From: Tricholoma matsutake
Lineage: Eukaryota > Basidiomycota > Agaricomycetes > Agaricales > Tricholomataceae
DNA length: 64,000 nucleotides
Direction: 5' to 3'
Assembly: GCA_026075535.2 (NCBI GenBank)
Contig: AP026546.1
Coordinates: 7,998,001-8,062,000, forward strand
The translations under genes were made by a program, and so were the position numbers. The notes below the pieces were generated by a model. The model saw only the letters and a list, made by a program, of their open reading frames with translations. It was not told the origin of the DNA and did no database searches. Of this stretch, positions 42,273 to 54,700 are shown piece by piece; the stretch's first letter is position 1; the number at the start of each line of letters is the position of its first letter.

Positions 42273-45200
42273 AGCTACACTGTACCGAGTAATATGGTAT
42301 ATAGAACATATACATTGTACCAAATGATACGGGTTCGTGGGGGCCTGTAGAATGCTCTCATAATAAGTATAACATGTACTACTATCAAATAGATACAGTG
42401 TTAGTATTCTGGCTTGTTATTTACTATGGGGAATGTTAATGGCCAGATAAGTGACCTACGAGGTAGTGTTGTACACAGTAAACGGCAACGGCAATGGCAG
42501 TGGCATCAGCACATATGTGCGGTATTACAGCATCATGTATAATAAATTTAAGTGATAATTAATTTGTTGTAGTATGCAGAGTTACAAATTGAGGTCGGTG
42601 CCGAGTGCTGCTCGGCAACCTGGTGACTGTTCCGATGCCAATGCCGATGCACCTAAAAAGAATTCCCGATGCCGATGCCTTGTTTATGCAACAATTAATT
42701 TGTTGTAGTATGAAGATTTGTAAAATGAGGTTGGTGCCGAGTGCTGCTTGGCAACCCAGTGGCTGTGCCAATGCCAATGCTGATGCCAATGCCAATGCCA
42801 CCAAAAAAAAAATCCTGATGCCATACAGTGAGATGTATGATAAACTCAGTAAATGCCCTGTTTATGTGATAATTAATTTGTTGTAGTATGAAGATTTATA
42901 AAATGAGGTCGGTGCCGAGTGCTGCTTGGCAGCCCAGTGGCTGTGCCAATGCCAATGCCAATGCCACTGCCATCTCAAAAAATCTCGAGGCTGAAGGTTG
43001 TACAGTGTCATGTATGATATACTCAGTAAATGCCCTGTTTATGTGATAATTAATTTGTTGTAGTATGAAGATTTATAAAATGAGGTCGGTGCTGAGTGCT
43101 GCTCAGCAACCCAGTGGCTGTGCCAGTGCCAATGCCAATGCCGCTGCCATCTCAAAAAATCTCGAGGCTGAAGGTTGTACAGTGTCATGTATGATATACT
43201 CAGTAAATGCCTGGTTTATGCAATGATTAATTTGTTGTAGTATGAAGATTTATAAAATGAGGTCGGTGCTGAGTGCTGCTTGGCAACCCAGTGGCTGTGC
43301 CAATGCTGATGCTGATGCTGATGCTGATGCCACTGCCGTCTCAAAAAAATCTTGATGCCAAAGGTTGTTCAGTGTCATGTATGATATACTCAGTAAATGC
43401 CCTGTTTATGTGATAATTAATTTGTTGTAGTATGAAGATTTACAAAATGAGGTCAGTGCCAAGTGCTGCTCAGGAACCCGGTGGCTGTGCCGATGCCGAT
43501 GCTGATGCCGATGCCGATGCCACTGCCATCTCAAAAAAATCTTGATGCCAAAGGTTGTACAGTGTCATGTATGATATACTCAGTAAATGCCCTGTTTATC
43601 TGATAATTAATTTGTTGTAGTATGAAGATTTACAAAATGAGGTTGGTGCCAAGTGCTGCTCAGCAACCCGGTGGCTGTGGCCAATGCCAATGCTGATGCC
43701 GATGCCGATGCCGATGCCACTGCCATCTCAAAAAAATCTCAAGGCCAGTGGTTGTATAGTGTCATGTATGATATACTCAGTAAATGCCCTGTTTGTGCGA
43801 TAGTGCTGCTCATCATCCCAGTGGCTGTGGCCAATGCCACCTAAAAAAAAATTCTGATGCCAAAGGTTGTACAGTGTCACATATGATAAACTCAGTAAAG
43901 GCCTCATTTAAGTGATAATTAACTTGTTGTAGTATGCAAACCTAGACAATGAGGTCAGTGCCGAGTGCTGCTCGAGAACCTGGTGGCTTTGGCCAATAAT
44001 ACCTAGGAATTTTTCTCGATGCTGCAAGGTGCACAGTGTGGTGTATGATTTTTTCAGTGGAGTCAAAGCCTCATTTACATTTGTAGTATGCAGACCTACA
44101 TAATGAGATATGATGTTGGAGGAAATTACATCCAAGTCTGGAGGTTGACTAACCTCGACAGATGGGCATGGCAATGGAGGGGATGGAGTTGAGGGTTAGT
44201 ACACAATTATTGTGAATAGAGATCATTGCATAAACGAAAGCATTTACTGAGTTTCTCATACATGTCACTGTACAGCATCAGGAATTTTTTTTCAGTAGCA
44301 TCGGCCACAGCAACAGGGGGGCTGAGTAGCACACGGCACTGAGCTCATTGTCTAGGTCTGCATACTATAACAAATTAATTATCACTTAAATGAGGCCTTT
44401 ACTGAGTTTATCATATGTGACACCGTACAACTGTTCGCATCAGGATTGTTTTTAGGTGGCATCAGCCACAGCCACTGGGTTACTGAGCAGCACTCAGCAA
44501 CAACCTCATTTTGTAAGTCTTCATACTACAACAAACTAATTATTGCATAAACAGGGCATCTACTGAGTTTATCATGCATGTCACTGTACGGCATCAGTAT
44601 CTTTTTTCAGTGGCATTGGCAACAGCCACCAGAGTGCTGGGCACCACTCAGCACTAACCTCATTTTGTAGGTCTGCATACTACAACAAATTAATTATTGC
44701 ATAAACAGGGCATTTACTGAGTTTATCATACATGTCACTGTACAGCATCAGGATTTTTTTTTTCGGTGGCATTGGCATTGGCATCAGCCACAGCCACCAG
44801 AATGCTGGGCACCACTCAGCACCAACCTCATTTTGTAGGTCTGCATACTACAACAAATTAATTATTGCATAAACAGGGCATTTACTGAGTTTATCATACA
44901 TGTCACTGTATGGCATTGGGATTTTTTATTTGGTGGCATCAGTATCAGCATCGGCCACAGCCAGTGGGGTGCTGAGCACCACTCAGCACCAACCTCATTT
45001 TGTAAGTCTTCATACTACAACAAATTAATTATCACATAAACAGGGCATGTACTGAGTATATCATATGTACAACCTTTGGCCTTGAGATTTTTTTGAGATG
45101 GCATTGGCATTGGCATCAGCCACAGCCACCAGGTTGCCAAGCAGCACTTGGCACCAACCTCATTTTATAAATCTTCATACTACAACAAATTAATTATCAC

Positions 45201-46439
45201 ATAAACAGGGCATTTACTGAGTATATCATACATGACACTGTACAACCTTTGGCATCGAGATTTTTTTGAAATGGCAGCGGCATTGGCATTGGCATTGGCC
45301 ACAGCCACTGGGTTGCCAAGCAGCACTCGGCACTGACCTCATTTTATAAATCTTCATACTACAACAAATTAATTGTCGCATAAACAGGGCATTTACTGAG
45401 TATATCATACATGACACTGTATGGCATCAGGATTTTTTTTCGGTGGCATTGGCATCAGCACAGCCACCGGGTTGCTGAGCAGCACTCGGCACCGACCTCA
45501 TTTTATAAATCTTCATACTACAACAAATTAATTATCACATAAACAGGGCATTTACTGAGTTTATCATACATCTTACTGTATGGCATCAGGATTTTTTTTT
45601 CGGTGGCATCGGCATCGGCATCGGCACAGCCACCAGGTTGCTGAGCAGCACTCGGCACCGACCTCATTTTACAAATCTTCATACTACAACAAATTAATTA
45701 TTGCATAAACAAGGCATCGGCATCAGGAATTCTTTTTAGGTGCATCGGCATCGGCATCAGCACAGTCACCGGGTTGCTGAGCAGCACTCGGCACCAACCT
45801 CATTTTATAAATCCTCATACTACAACAAATTAATTATCACATAAACAGGGCATTTACTGAGTTTATCATACATCTCACTGTATGGCATCAGGATTTTTTT
45901 TTCGGTGGCATCGGCATCAGCATCGGCATTGGCACAGCCACCGGGTTGCCGAGCAGCACTCGGCACTGACCTCATTTTACAAATCTTCATACTACAACAA
46001 ATTGATTATTGCATAAACAAGGCATCGGCATCGGGAATTCTTTTTAGGTGCATCGGCATCGGCATCAGCACAGTCACCGGGTTGCCGAGCAGCACTCGGC
46101 ACCGACCTCAATTTGTAGGTCTGCATACTACAACAAATTAATTATCACTCAAATTTATTATACATGATGCTGTAATACTGCACATATATGCTGATGCCGC
46201 CGCCGTTGCTGCTGCCATTGCCGTTGCCATTTACTGTGTACAACACTACCTCGTAGGTCACTGATCTGGCCATTAACATTCCCCATAGTAAATAACAAGC
46301 CAGAATACTAACACTGTATCTATTTGATAGTAGTACATGTTATACTTATTATGAGAGCATTCTATGGGCCCCCACGAACCCATATCATTCGGTACAATGT
46401 ATATGTTCTATATACCATATTACTCGGTACAGTGTAGCT
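42273..46439. mobile_element. Foldback-type element (4.17 kb) with tandem-array arms
   Basis: The outer about 200 bp of each end are inverted copies (AGCTACACTGTACCGAGTAA at 42273; inverse ending 46439). Inside, the left arm (about 42540-44100) holds roughly nine head-to-tail units and the right arm (about 44370-46140) roughly twelve units in opposite orientation. Each unit is about 135-190 bp and contains TTAATTTGTTGTAGTATG, AAAATGAGGTCGGTGCCGAG, a (GCCAAT/GCCGAT)n tract, an A-run and ACAGTGTCATGTATGATA. A unique spacer of about 100 bp (44120-44225) separates the arms. No transposase and no clear target duplication. The structure matches FB/Galileo-type foldback elements known from insects. 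Confidence 0.85.
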
Positions 46440-47012
46440 GCTCTATGTGACCTACCCTGTACCCGCAGAGGTATCCCCTACAGTCTAGATAGCTATTTAT
46501 ATTATCATTTCCATTGGGTATGAAGAGGAAACCATGCTCTCTTCATGATACTGTCCCCCTGGGCTTAGGTACTACTAGCCAGAAAAGTGGAAAAGTGGTG
46601 TATTAGTGTCATATATGTAAGCTTTATGTATGCAAAAGAATGATGGGAAATGGTTAAAAGTGGGAGGGGTGCTTATCACTTGTGACAAGCGCGACAGTGA
46701 TGTTAGCCGAGCACTGACAAACACCGTTGCCGCTCTTCCGTATGCGTCTCTCGTTTATTTCTGATTGTCAGGAGGTTGGTCGTAGTTTCCTAGCACCTAT
46801 TCTAGGGTTTATTCAAGATCACCGAGATCACCGAATCCCACCCACTCAACCCCGCGAGTTTGGGGAAAGTTTGTTTGATATTTGGTCTCGTTTGGTCTGA
46901 TAAGATATGATAGTGGGATCAAGCCCCATACGACCGGTTCGAGCGAATGGTTGTAGGAGCCTGCAGATTCGCTGCAGGCCTCTTCGAAAGCCGAGCATGG
47001 AAAGTGGAAGTA
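46440..47012. other. Intergenic stretch, no gene recognised
   Basis: No coding or RNA signature. The part from about 46700 onward has host-like CpG content and may include the 3' flank of the secreted-protein gene. Confidence 0.35.
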
Positions 47013-47577
47013 TTATAAGGCTAAAGGAGGACTAAGTGTCCGAACCGATCGGAACTCCCCGATGTGGAGTCCAAAAACTAGTTCAAACAAGCGATCCTCA
47101 ACCCAATCATTCATCCTGACCTCGTCAGCTTTGGAAGTCTTCCTCGGAGCTCCACTAGATCCCTCTCCAGGCACTCCTTTAGGCGCACCATCCGGATCAG
47201 GTGGTTGCTGCCCCGTCGCAGTTTCATTGCTTGGCAGTCCAGCAATTGGGCCTTGTGCGGAATTTGTTGCGGGCGCTGGTGAGCTTAGGTCTTTTGATAG
47301 AGTGTCTCCTGGAGGGGCTGTCACAGGATTCTGGCTATCTGCGAGCCGTTTTTTAACCGTCGATGCTTCTGTATTGCATGCGGGCCCATTGCACCTGTCA
47401 CTCATAGTATCAGAATTCTGCTTGCCACCCAATGCACGATTGTCCATACTCAGTATTTCCACCGGCACGTCGACTCAAGCTGTTGAGCCCGCCATGAAAG
47501 TATGTGGGTTGTGCCAGAGCAGGTGCCGTGACGAGAGCCACCAGGGCTAAAGTAGTCACTAAACGCATTCTGGGCAT
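47013..47577 (-). CDS. Small secreted protein (about 169 aa)
   Basis: ATG at 47575-47577 opens a clear signal peptide (MPRMRLVTTLALVALVTAPA, cleavage near ALA/Q). A 55-bp GT-AG intron (47395-47449) joins exon 1 (47450-47577) in frame to the exon ending at 47013; the total of 510 nt divides by three. After a dibasic site (LSRRAGG, possible Kex2 processing) the chain has a CNGPAC segment and is then rich in Pro, Gly, Ser and Ala (PATNSAQGP, ETATGQQPPDPDG) with an amphipathic C-terminus (VRMNDWVEDRLFELVF). No domain recognised. Candidate effector or wall-associated protein; function unknown. Confidence 0.6.
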
Positions 47578-47737
47578 CCGAATAATAATCGCAGCGCTGG
47601 CAAACGAGTGAGAAAGACCAGCTTCCTAGTGTTGGCCTTGTTACGCTTCATGCTCTTATATCCGTCATCGCCATCATGTTTCGAGACACACAGTGGGAGA
47701 TGAAACGCTTCGACGTGGCGGTGATAAGTTGACGATG

Positions 47738-48109
47738 CTACTTGTCGACCAGCAACGGCAATACATGCCGACTATTTTGTAAACCTATTATGGGCTCAGG
47801 CCACGCATTGAAGATGACCCGTGCTGCCATCGTTATTGGGCACCTCTTGTCTGGGGGCCGGGTTACAGGAAATGACCGTAGAAACGCTTTCTCGTAGCGG
47901 TCTTGGCCAAGTATTTGCGACTTCGGAACAGCTCCAAAACATGAGCATAATACAGTTATAAAACTACCGATGGGTGCCCTCCAGTCGGTGTATAGTTGTA
48001 CTACTATCGTTGGGTAGGTGTTTGTTGGGTTTCTGAAATTTTTTGAAAACTCGTCTCGGAATTGTGCTTCCCCGCGAATTTTGGCCTCGGGATCTTTTGG
48101 GAGGTACAT
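47738..48109 (-). CDS. Unrecognised ORF (123 aa)
   Basis: A single frame from ATG 48109 to 47738, fairly hydrophilic at the start (YLPKDPEAKIRGEAQFRDEF) and mixed afterwards (VIFNAWPEPIIGL). Start context, expression and homology are unknown. It may be part of a spliced gene or a chance frame. Confidence 0.3.
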   Translation of the reverse strand: MYLPKDPEAKIRGEAQFRDEFSKNFRNPTNTYPTIVVQLYTDWRAPIGSFITVLCSCFGAVPKSQILGQDRYEKAFLRSFPVTRPPDKRCPITMAARVIFNAWPEPIIGLQNSRHVLPLLVDK

Positions 48110-50076
48110 ATGGTTCTCCTACATCCATCTATGTAAAAAATGTTTAGATATATAGTGGGCAGCACCCTGCCGGCGTCGCGAGTTGCAAAAGGTTTGAAAA
48201 AAATCAGTCACATCAGTCACTCCCTGATCACTATCCAGACGAGCCATCAGTAAACAAATAACCGTAGATAGCAATTCGATTAGCAATATCCGTCACGCTC
48301 CTTTCAAACTCGCTGTCCAGCATGCCACAGTCGGTGGTTGGCCCCAGGAATTTGCAGAGAGCTTGTATTCTACATAAGGATCATGAATATAAAAAACTCC
48401 CCTTATCGAGCAGTGTAGAGATAGTCCAGATACTGATTTCTCCCAATCAGGAGTATTTCCACTTATGGTTCCTGTAGTTTCACCAAAGCTTTATGGACTT
48501 CCTTCAAATAAAATTCATAGGCATACTAACACATACTGTGGGCACTGATCCCAAAAGTCCTGAGGTCCAGAACCTGCGGGAACAAGGTTTAATATTGAGT
48601 TTTCAAACACTTACCCACTTTCAAACCCAGCACCAGGAATAGTAAGGTAGGCATCACACACTGTCAACACCCTTATGTAAATGGCTTAGTAAGCTTAGTA
48701 AGTGGCCAAATGTAGGTTTTAAAATTTTTATTGAAAAGAAATCGGTGCAGAATCAAATGTTTTGAAGAAATGGGAGGTGATGGATTTTTTGAGGTAAAAA
48801 TATATTCTCTCTATGAATAACCCCCCATACTTCATTCTGCCTATACAGTGCCTATTAAGCCCTCAAGACTCCCTAATAATAGGTGTAATGGGTCCCTCCA
48901 AGCATAATCTCATGACTTAAACACCACATGTTGGTCACGTGGACTGGTCAAAAGTTGTGAACTCAAAAATTTCAAACTCGATAAATTTATTCAGAATAAG
49001 CATAAACCTTGTTTAGAGGAAGGGAAATTTAATTTTGTCACTCTTATTCTTCCATGAGGAAGAAAATATTTTCCCTGGGAGTTGTCCATTAGGATCTACT
49101 CTATGCTTTGCTGGAGGGGAAATGGTCTGTTGGAGGTTCCATTGACCAAGGTCAGCTCGTCGTGAGGTACTAGGGAAGCTGGTCCTAAGAGGAGAGTGGT
49201 AATCAGCAGAACACATGAGCTGGGAGCTCATTAGGTGGTATTGGGTGTGTAACGACTCTAAGAAACCTGATCAACGATTGAAAGCTCAATCGACAAAGTC
49301 ACGTGGAGCAAACACCAAGAACGCATGGATGATGATTTCATCATTTAAAATCAAAGGAGTGAGGAGGGATGACTCTCTCGCCGTGAAAATGAGAAGTGGC
49401 AATATAAACAGGGCCTGAGGGGCCATGGAACTTGAAAACTTGAGGACTTATCTTAATTCTACACCTTGTTGTGCAGAGGTCCTGTGGGACTTTGAGGGAC
49501 TTGAGGTAGAACTTAAAGGGGAGGGACGTGAAAAGCAAGTCAAAAGAGTACTTGTCCCATTCAAAAGGTGGGGAGACACCTATATACAAATCATAGTACA
49601 ACTGATGAAAAGCCATATCATGCATGTTCTCTTGCGCTGACAGATCAAAACAACCAGAAAGATAAACTAATAAAGAAGCAAGATTGTCGGGTTCGGAAAG
49701 TATTGTTAATCTTCAAGATAGGGTTGGAATTTGTATGGCAGATGATGTCGAGGTGGTGTCATCGAGTCCTTATCTCAGGGTTTCACAGGCTGGGAATTGC
49801 TCGGGGATTGGTTCATTGAGGCTCTCTATTTGTGCGACACAACTTGTGCCCCCAGCAAGTGTGGAGAGCACTCAAACGAGACCTCTTGACCCTACCCATC
49901 CAGTTGATCAGCCCATCAAGTTTGAATTTTGACTAGCCAGAAAAGGGAATAAGTATCAGATCGAGTACTGGAATGTTGCCAAGATGTGTTATAAATAGCA
50001 AGGGATGCCAAATGCGAGTTTAATTAGCAAAAACTGGTACCGTCCTTCAGCCTGAGGGAGCATCATAATGTGTTGT
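48110..50076. other. 2-kb interval, no gene recognised
   Basis: From about 48650 the DNA is CpG-poor like the transposon tracts. Frames at 49215-49418, 49425-49640 and 49568-49932 (plus) might be retroelement remnants, but no diagnostic motif is present. Confidence 0.35.
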
Positions 50077-50272
50077 GTATTTGATGTGTTACGAGGAAAA
50101 GAAGGAGCTAGAAAGTAAAAAATAGAATAAAAACTATCAGCGATGCAAATGCTGAGAAAATAGAAAATCATAACACATCATGTATTTGATGTGTTGCGAG
50201 GAAAAGAAGGAGCTAGAAAGTAAAAAATAGAATAAAAACTATCAGCGATGCAAATGCTGAGAAAATAGAAAA
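50077..50272. repeat. Tandem duplication (about 91 bp, 105-bp spacing)
   Basis: GTATTTGATGTGTTACGAGG through CAGCGATGCAAATGCTGAG and the A-rich end occurs at 50077-50167 and again at 50182-50272 with one difference (TTACGAGG/TTGCGAGG). Confidence 0.85.
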
Positions 50273-51413
50273 AAGAGTAGGGGTTAACGAGTGGGCCTCG
50301 TTGCCCTACCACAGCTTCCCTGGACTCAGATATATCAAAAGTGCAAAGTGGGGGTAGTAATAAAGGGTGGCAAGTGACAACTATTTGCTTATGTAATAAT
50401 GTGCTGAACTACCTTATATAAAAGTCAGATGATGTGCCTGCAAAACACAGCTTTAGCTTATATGAGATTTTCCTTGGGAATTGAGACAGACTTGAATGTT
50501 AGTCACATAGGCACACCAAAATTCAGAATTTTTTGATATGGGAGGACATTGATAAATTCTTATGGTCAGCTTTTTCTCATGGGAGTGGAATGTGACCCCA
50601 GTAACTAGTCTCAATTGGCACGCATCTGTGCTCTTTTCAGATCACATGTTGGCATGTGTTGATTTCCCTCTCATGGTCATTTGGCTGGGCACATCTCTAC
50701 TGAAACCTCTTGAAGGGCACTCCAATCATATAGGAACTGCATTATTGGCAGGTAGATGTTTTCCAAGGTCTAGATAGCAGTGAATATCCTCACAATCACA
50801 CAAAACAATAAGAATTCACAGAAGGCTCCACAATTGTAGGGATGCAGCTGAAAAAAAAAAATTCAACACGTGCCTTCACATGTGTCAGAAAGAGCAGGCT
50901 TCCAGCCGTGCCAATTAAATCAGACTACAATTGAAATAGATCAACTGTCATCTACATCATTGTTGTCTGACTACAGGAGACTAGCATCTAACCATATGGC
51001 ATATGGTGCACCAATTGTGCTTCAGAGTCCAAAATCTTCAGACATACCATTGATGCTGCACAATCCCATGACCTGATCAACAAGTACTTCTAACCTTTCT
51101 GTGCTCTGCAGGGATAAGATGATCAAGTATGGTCTTACTGCAGTAGCCCTGAACCAAGATATGATTGAAGAAGACATCAGTTCCATGGCCATCAAGACAA
51201 GTAAACCAACTGTGGAGAATTGCTGCATGACTTTGAGAATGATGGATATTGGATTTATCCTCCTTTTTGCATGGAATGTGTGGCACAGAAATTCGACAGA
51301 TTCCACTTCACCTCTAAAGAAAAGACAACCTGAAGTCTATCATCAACAGTGCTGGTGTCTTAAACATACTTCCTTCTCTTTTTTTGAGGGGAACACATGC
51401 CAGGGGATTATAA
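50273..51413. other. CpG-poor interval upstream of the Gypsy insertion
   Basis: A plus-strand stretch (51101-51190: CRDKMIKYGLTAVAL, then NQDMIEEDI) vaguely recalls RecQ-like helicase segments common in basidiomycete repeats, but stops surround it. Nothing else recognised. Confidence 0.3.
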
Positions 51414-51418
51414 GGGCA

Positions 51419-51770
51419 ACCTGAGCCTCTAGCAAAGGGAAATCCAAAGTTAAAATTATGCTACATAATACAGGGATTGGGGGCGCACCTAGCAAAGGGA
51501 AATCCGAAGAGAAAACTCTAAGGATCCCCTTGCTGATGCCCAGTATATGTGAAGACGACAAAAATCAAATATAACCTAAAAATAGAAAAAGGCGGAGATA
51601 GGTGGATCAAGGCCGCCGAATGACATCATACCAAGGGGTATGTGTCGGAAGGGGTACTCCGCCTCTAAATCATAGAAAATGAAGAATAGAAGGAAATGAG
51701 GTGGGGAAAAATATGGGACGAACATAAAAAATAGGAAAAACACACAGGGCACCCCCCTAGTCCCCTTACA
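51419..51770 (-). repeat. Gypsy 3' LTR (352 bp, internally deleted)
   Basis: TGTAAGGGGACTAG to CCCTTATA on the minus strand. Lacks 74 bp present in the 5' LTR around 57226-57300, with AAAT at both deletion edges (microhomology). Confidence 0.92.
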
Positions 51771-51781
51771 TCACCCCCTCT

Positions 51782-54700
51782 CTAAGATGCATCGCCCCAA
51801 TGCATTTGAAATTGTATACGACCAAAGTCTGTGACTTGAATGCGACGCGGTGCAGCAGTGTGCTGTCGGTGGAATTCCTTGATTAACCGAGGGGCATTTA
51901 CGTCAGACTCTTCGACCCATGAGTTCTCCTCATACCCATAACCCTTCCAATGTACCAAATACTGGAGTTTTCCTCGACGCAAACGGCTGTCCAAGATTGA
52001 CTCGACTTCATATTGGGGTTCTCCCTCGATCACTGTAGGTGGTGGTGGTGGGTGTGAATGGCGTCCCGGGAATGGATCTGGGGGAGCTGGAAGCAATTTG
52101 ACGACATGGAAGATGGGATGGAGTCTGGACATGGAGGCTGGGAGGTGTAGACGATAGGCATGTGTTCCAACGCACTTGACAATGGGGAAAGGTCCCAAGA
52201 AGCGATGAGCGAGTTTCTTGGATGGACGTGTAGTGGAGATGTCACTGGAGTCGAGATAAACTCGATCACCAACCTTGTACTGAGGGGTTGGGGAGTGGCG
52301 CTGGTTGTAAAATCGCGCCATGTCATCCTTCGCCTTTGCTAAGGCTGCCCTTGCCTCCTCCAAGCTATCCCTCATGCGTTCTGTGAACTCATTCACTGTC
52401 TCGATGTGTGAGGGAGTTTGGCGAGGTTCAAATCCCATGCGTGGATGTCGTCCAGTGTCTAAGAGGAAAGGGGTCTGTTGAGTGGAAGCATGGACATGGT
52501 TGTTGTACCCAAACTCGGCCAAAGGAAGGAGATCATCCCAATCATCCTGGCATTCATTGACAAAGAGGCGGATGTACTGCTCCAGTTCCTGGTTGACTCG
52601 CTCCATCTGGCCATCAGTTTGTGGGTGATAAGCAGTTGAAGCGAGGAGTTTGATCCCCAGGAGTCGGTATAGCTCACGAGTGAACTCTGCCATGAACTGA
52701 GGGCCACGATCCGAGAGGAAGGCACCAGGAAGTCCATGTAATTTCCACACGTGGTGGAGGTAGAGTCGAGCGGCACCTAGGGCACTGACAGTGGTGTGAG
52801 TGGGAATGAAGTGAGCGTGTTTTCCCACTGAGTCAACTGTGCACATCACCGCATCAAACCCGTTTGACTCTGGCAATTCCACCACAAAGTCGACGCTGAC
52901 GACATCCCAACGACTCTCTGGAACAGGAAGAGGGTGTAGCTCACCAATAGGCTTGCGACGAGGGACCTTGGTGTGTAAGCAAAGGTCACAAGTGTGACAA
53001 TACTGACCAATGAGCTGTGACATTTGTGGCCACCAATAGTTCCGTGAGGTGAGCTCCAAGGTCTTCCAGCGTCCGGGGTGGCCAGCAATCTGTGAGTCAT
53101 GGTGTTGGGATATGATGTGCCGGCGAAGGTCTGGGTCATTGGGAACATAGATGCGATCCCTGAAATACAACAAGTCCTCCTTTTCAGCCCACTCTGCCGC
53201 ACGTAAGGAAAGGGTCGATCCCTTCCTCAGTTCTTTAACAGCTCGGGCGACAACATCCTCATGTAAACTGCTACGGTTTGCGTGACGAATGTCACGTAGA
53301 ATGTCCCGCTCCTCGCCCTGGGGTGCGATGCCTTCCAGTGCCCGAATGGTGAACAGGTCTGGCTGCAACAGCACAATGTTTTGGTTGTCACCGCTGCCAT
53401 CCCCATGGTCTGCACGTCGGGATAGGGCATCGGTCTTCCCCATGCTGCGACCCGGACGGTGGTGCAAGGAGAAGTCGAATCTAGATAGATACAGGGACCA
53501 ACGAGCTTGACGACGGTTCAATTTCTTGGCCGTCATGAAGTACTCAAGGTTCTTGTGATCCGTCCAAATTTCCACCTTGTGTTGGGCACCCTCGAGGAAG
53601 TGTCGCCACTCCTCAAGTGCACGCATTATCGCCAACATCTCCTTGTCATGGATCTCGTAGTTTCTCTCTACAGCACTAAGGCTTTTGGAGTAGAACGCAA
53701 CAGGATGCCACTTCTGGTCCTCCGGAGACTGCTGAGACAACACAGCGCCCGTCGCAAAGTCAGAACTGTCGGCTTCTACACGAAAAGGACGCGAATCATC
53801 AGCAAAGGTAAGGATCGGAGCAGAAGTGACCATCTCCTTAAGCTTTTCGAATGCCTCCTGTTGTACATTATCCCACTTCCATGCCTCCTTTCCTGTCAAG
53901 TCGAACAGCGGTCGTGCATGATGTGAGAAATCCTTGATAAAATGCCGATAAAAATTGATGAAGCCCAGGAAAGACTGCACCTCCTTCTTGTTTGTGGGCG
54001 TCGGCCAAGCTGTGACCCCGTTTACCTTGATAGGATCCATCTCCACTTGACCCTCCGAGATAATCAGGCCGAGGTACTCGATCTTGGTCCTTTCGAACTC
54101 GCATTTGTCCTGACGAAGGTAGAGTTTGTACCGTCGAAGTCGCTCTAGGACGAGGTGCGTGATGCGATGGTGCTCTTCAACCGTGCGAGTGAAGATGAGG
54201 ATGTCGTTGAGATAGATGCAGACAACGCCTTCAAGGATGAGGTCATGGAAGATGTCGTTCATCATGGTCTGAAAGGTGGCAGGGCTATTAGTAAGGCCAA
54301 AGAACATGACAAGCGGTTCAAAAAGACCACGGTTGGTACGAAAGGCTGCCTTCCACTCATCTCCCTCCTTTATCCTCACATTATTATAGCCCCAACGGAC
54401 ATCGAGCTTGGTGAAGTATCAGGCTCCATGGAGCTGGTTTACGAGTTCGGAGATGAGGGGTAGTGGGTAGCGATTTTTGACCGTGATGTTGTTGAGTCTT
54501 CTGTAGTCTTGAACCGGTCGAAGTGAGCCATCCTTCTTCTTGACAAAGAAAAAGGGAGAGGCCATGGGTGACTTCGATGGTCGAATACGTCCAGAGGCCA
54601 GGTGCTCGTCGATGAACTGGTCAAGCTGCCGTTGTTCCTCCGGAGAGAGAGGATAGACCTTGCAGGATGAAGGGGTTGTGCCGGGGGTGAGTTCGATCGT

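Noticed and set aside
42273..46439. CRISPR-like array
   Set aside because: Units are 135-190 bp, vary in length, lie in opposite orientations in the two arms and belong to a eukaryotic genome; a foldback element explains them.
46920..46960. tRNA gene suggested by GGTTCGAGCG
   Set aside because: No A box at the right distance and no acceptor stem pairing.
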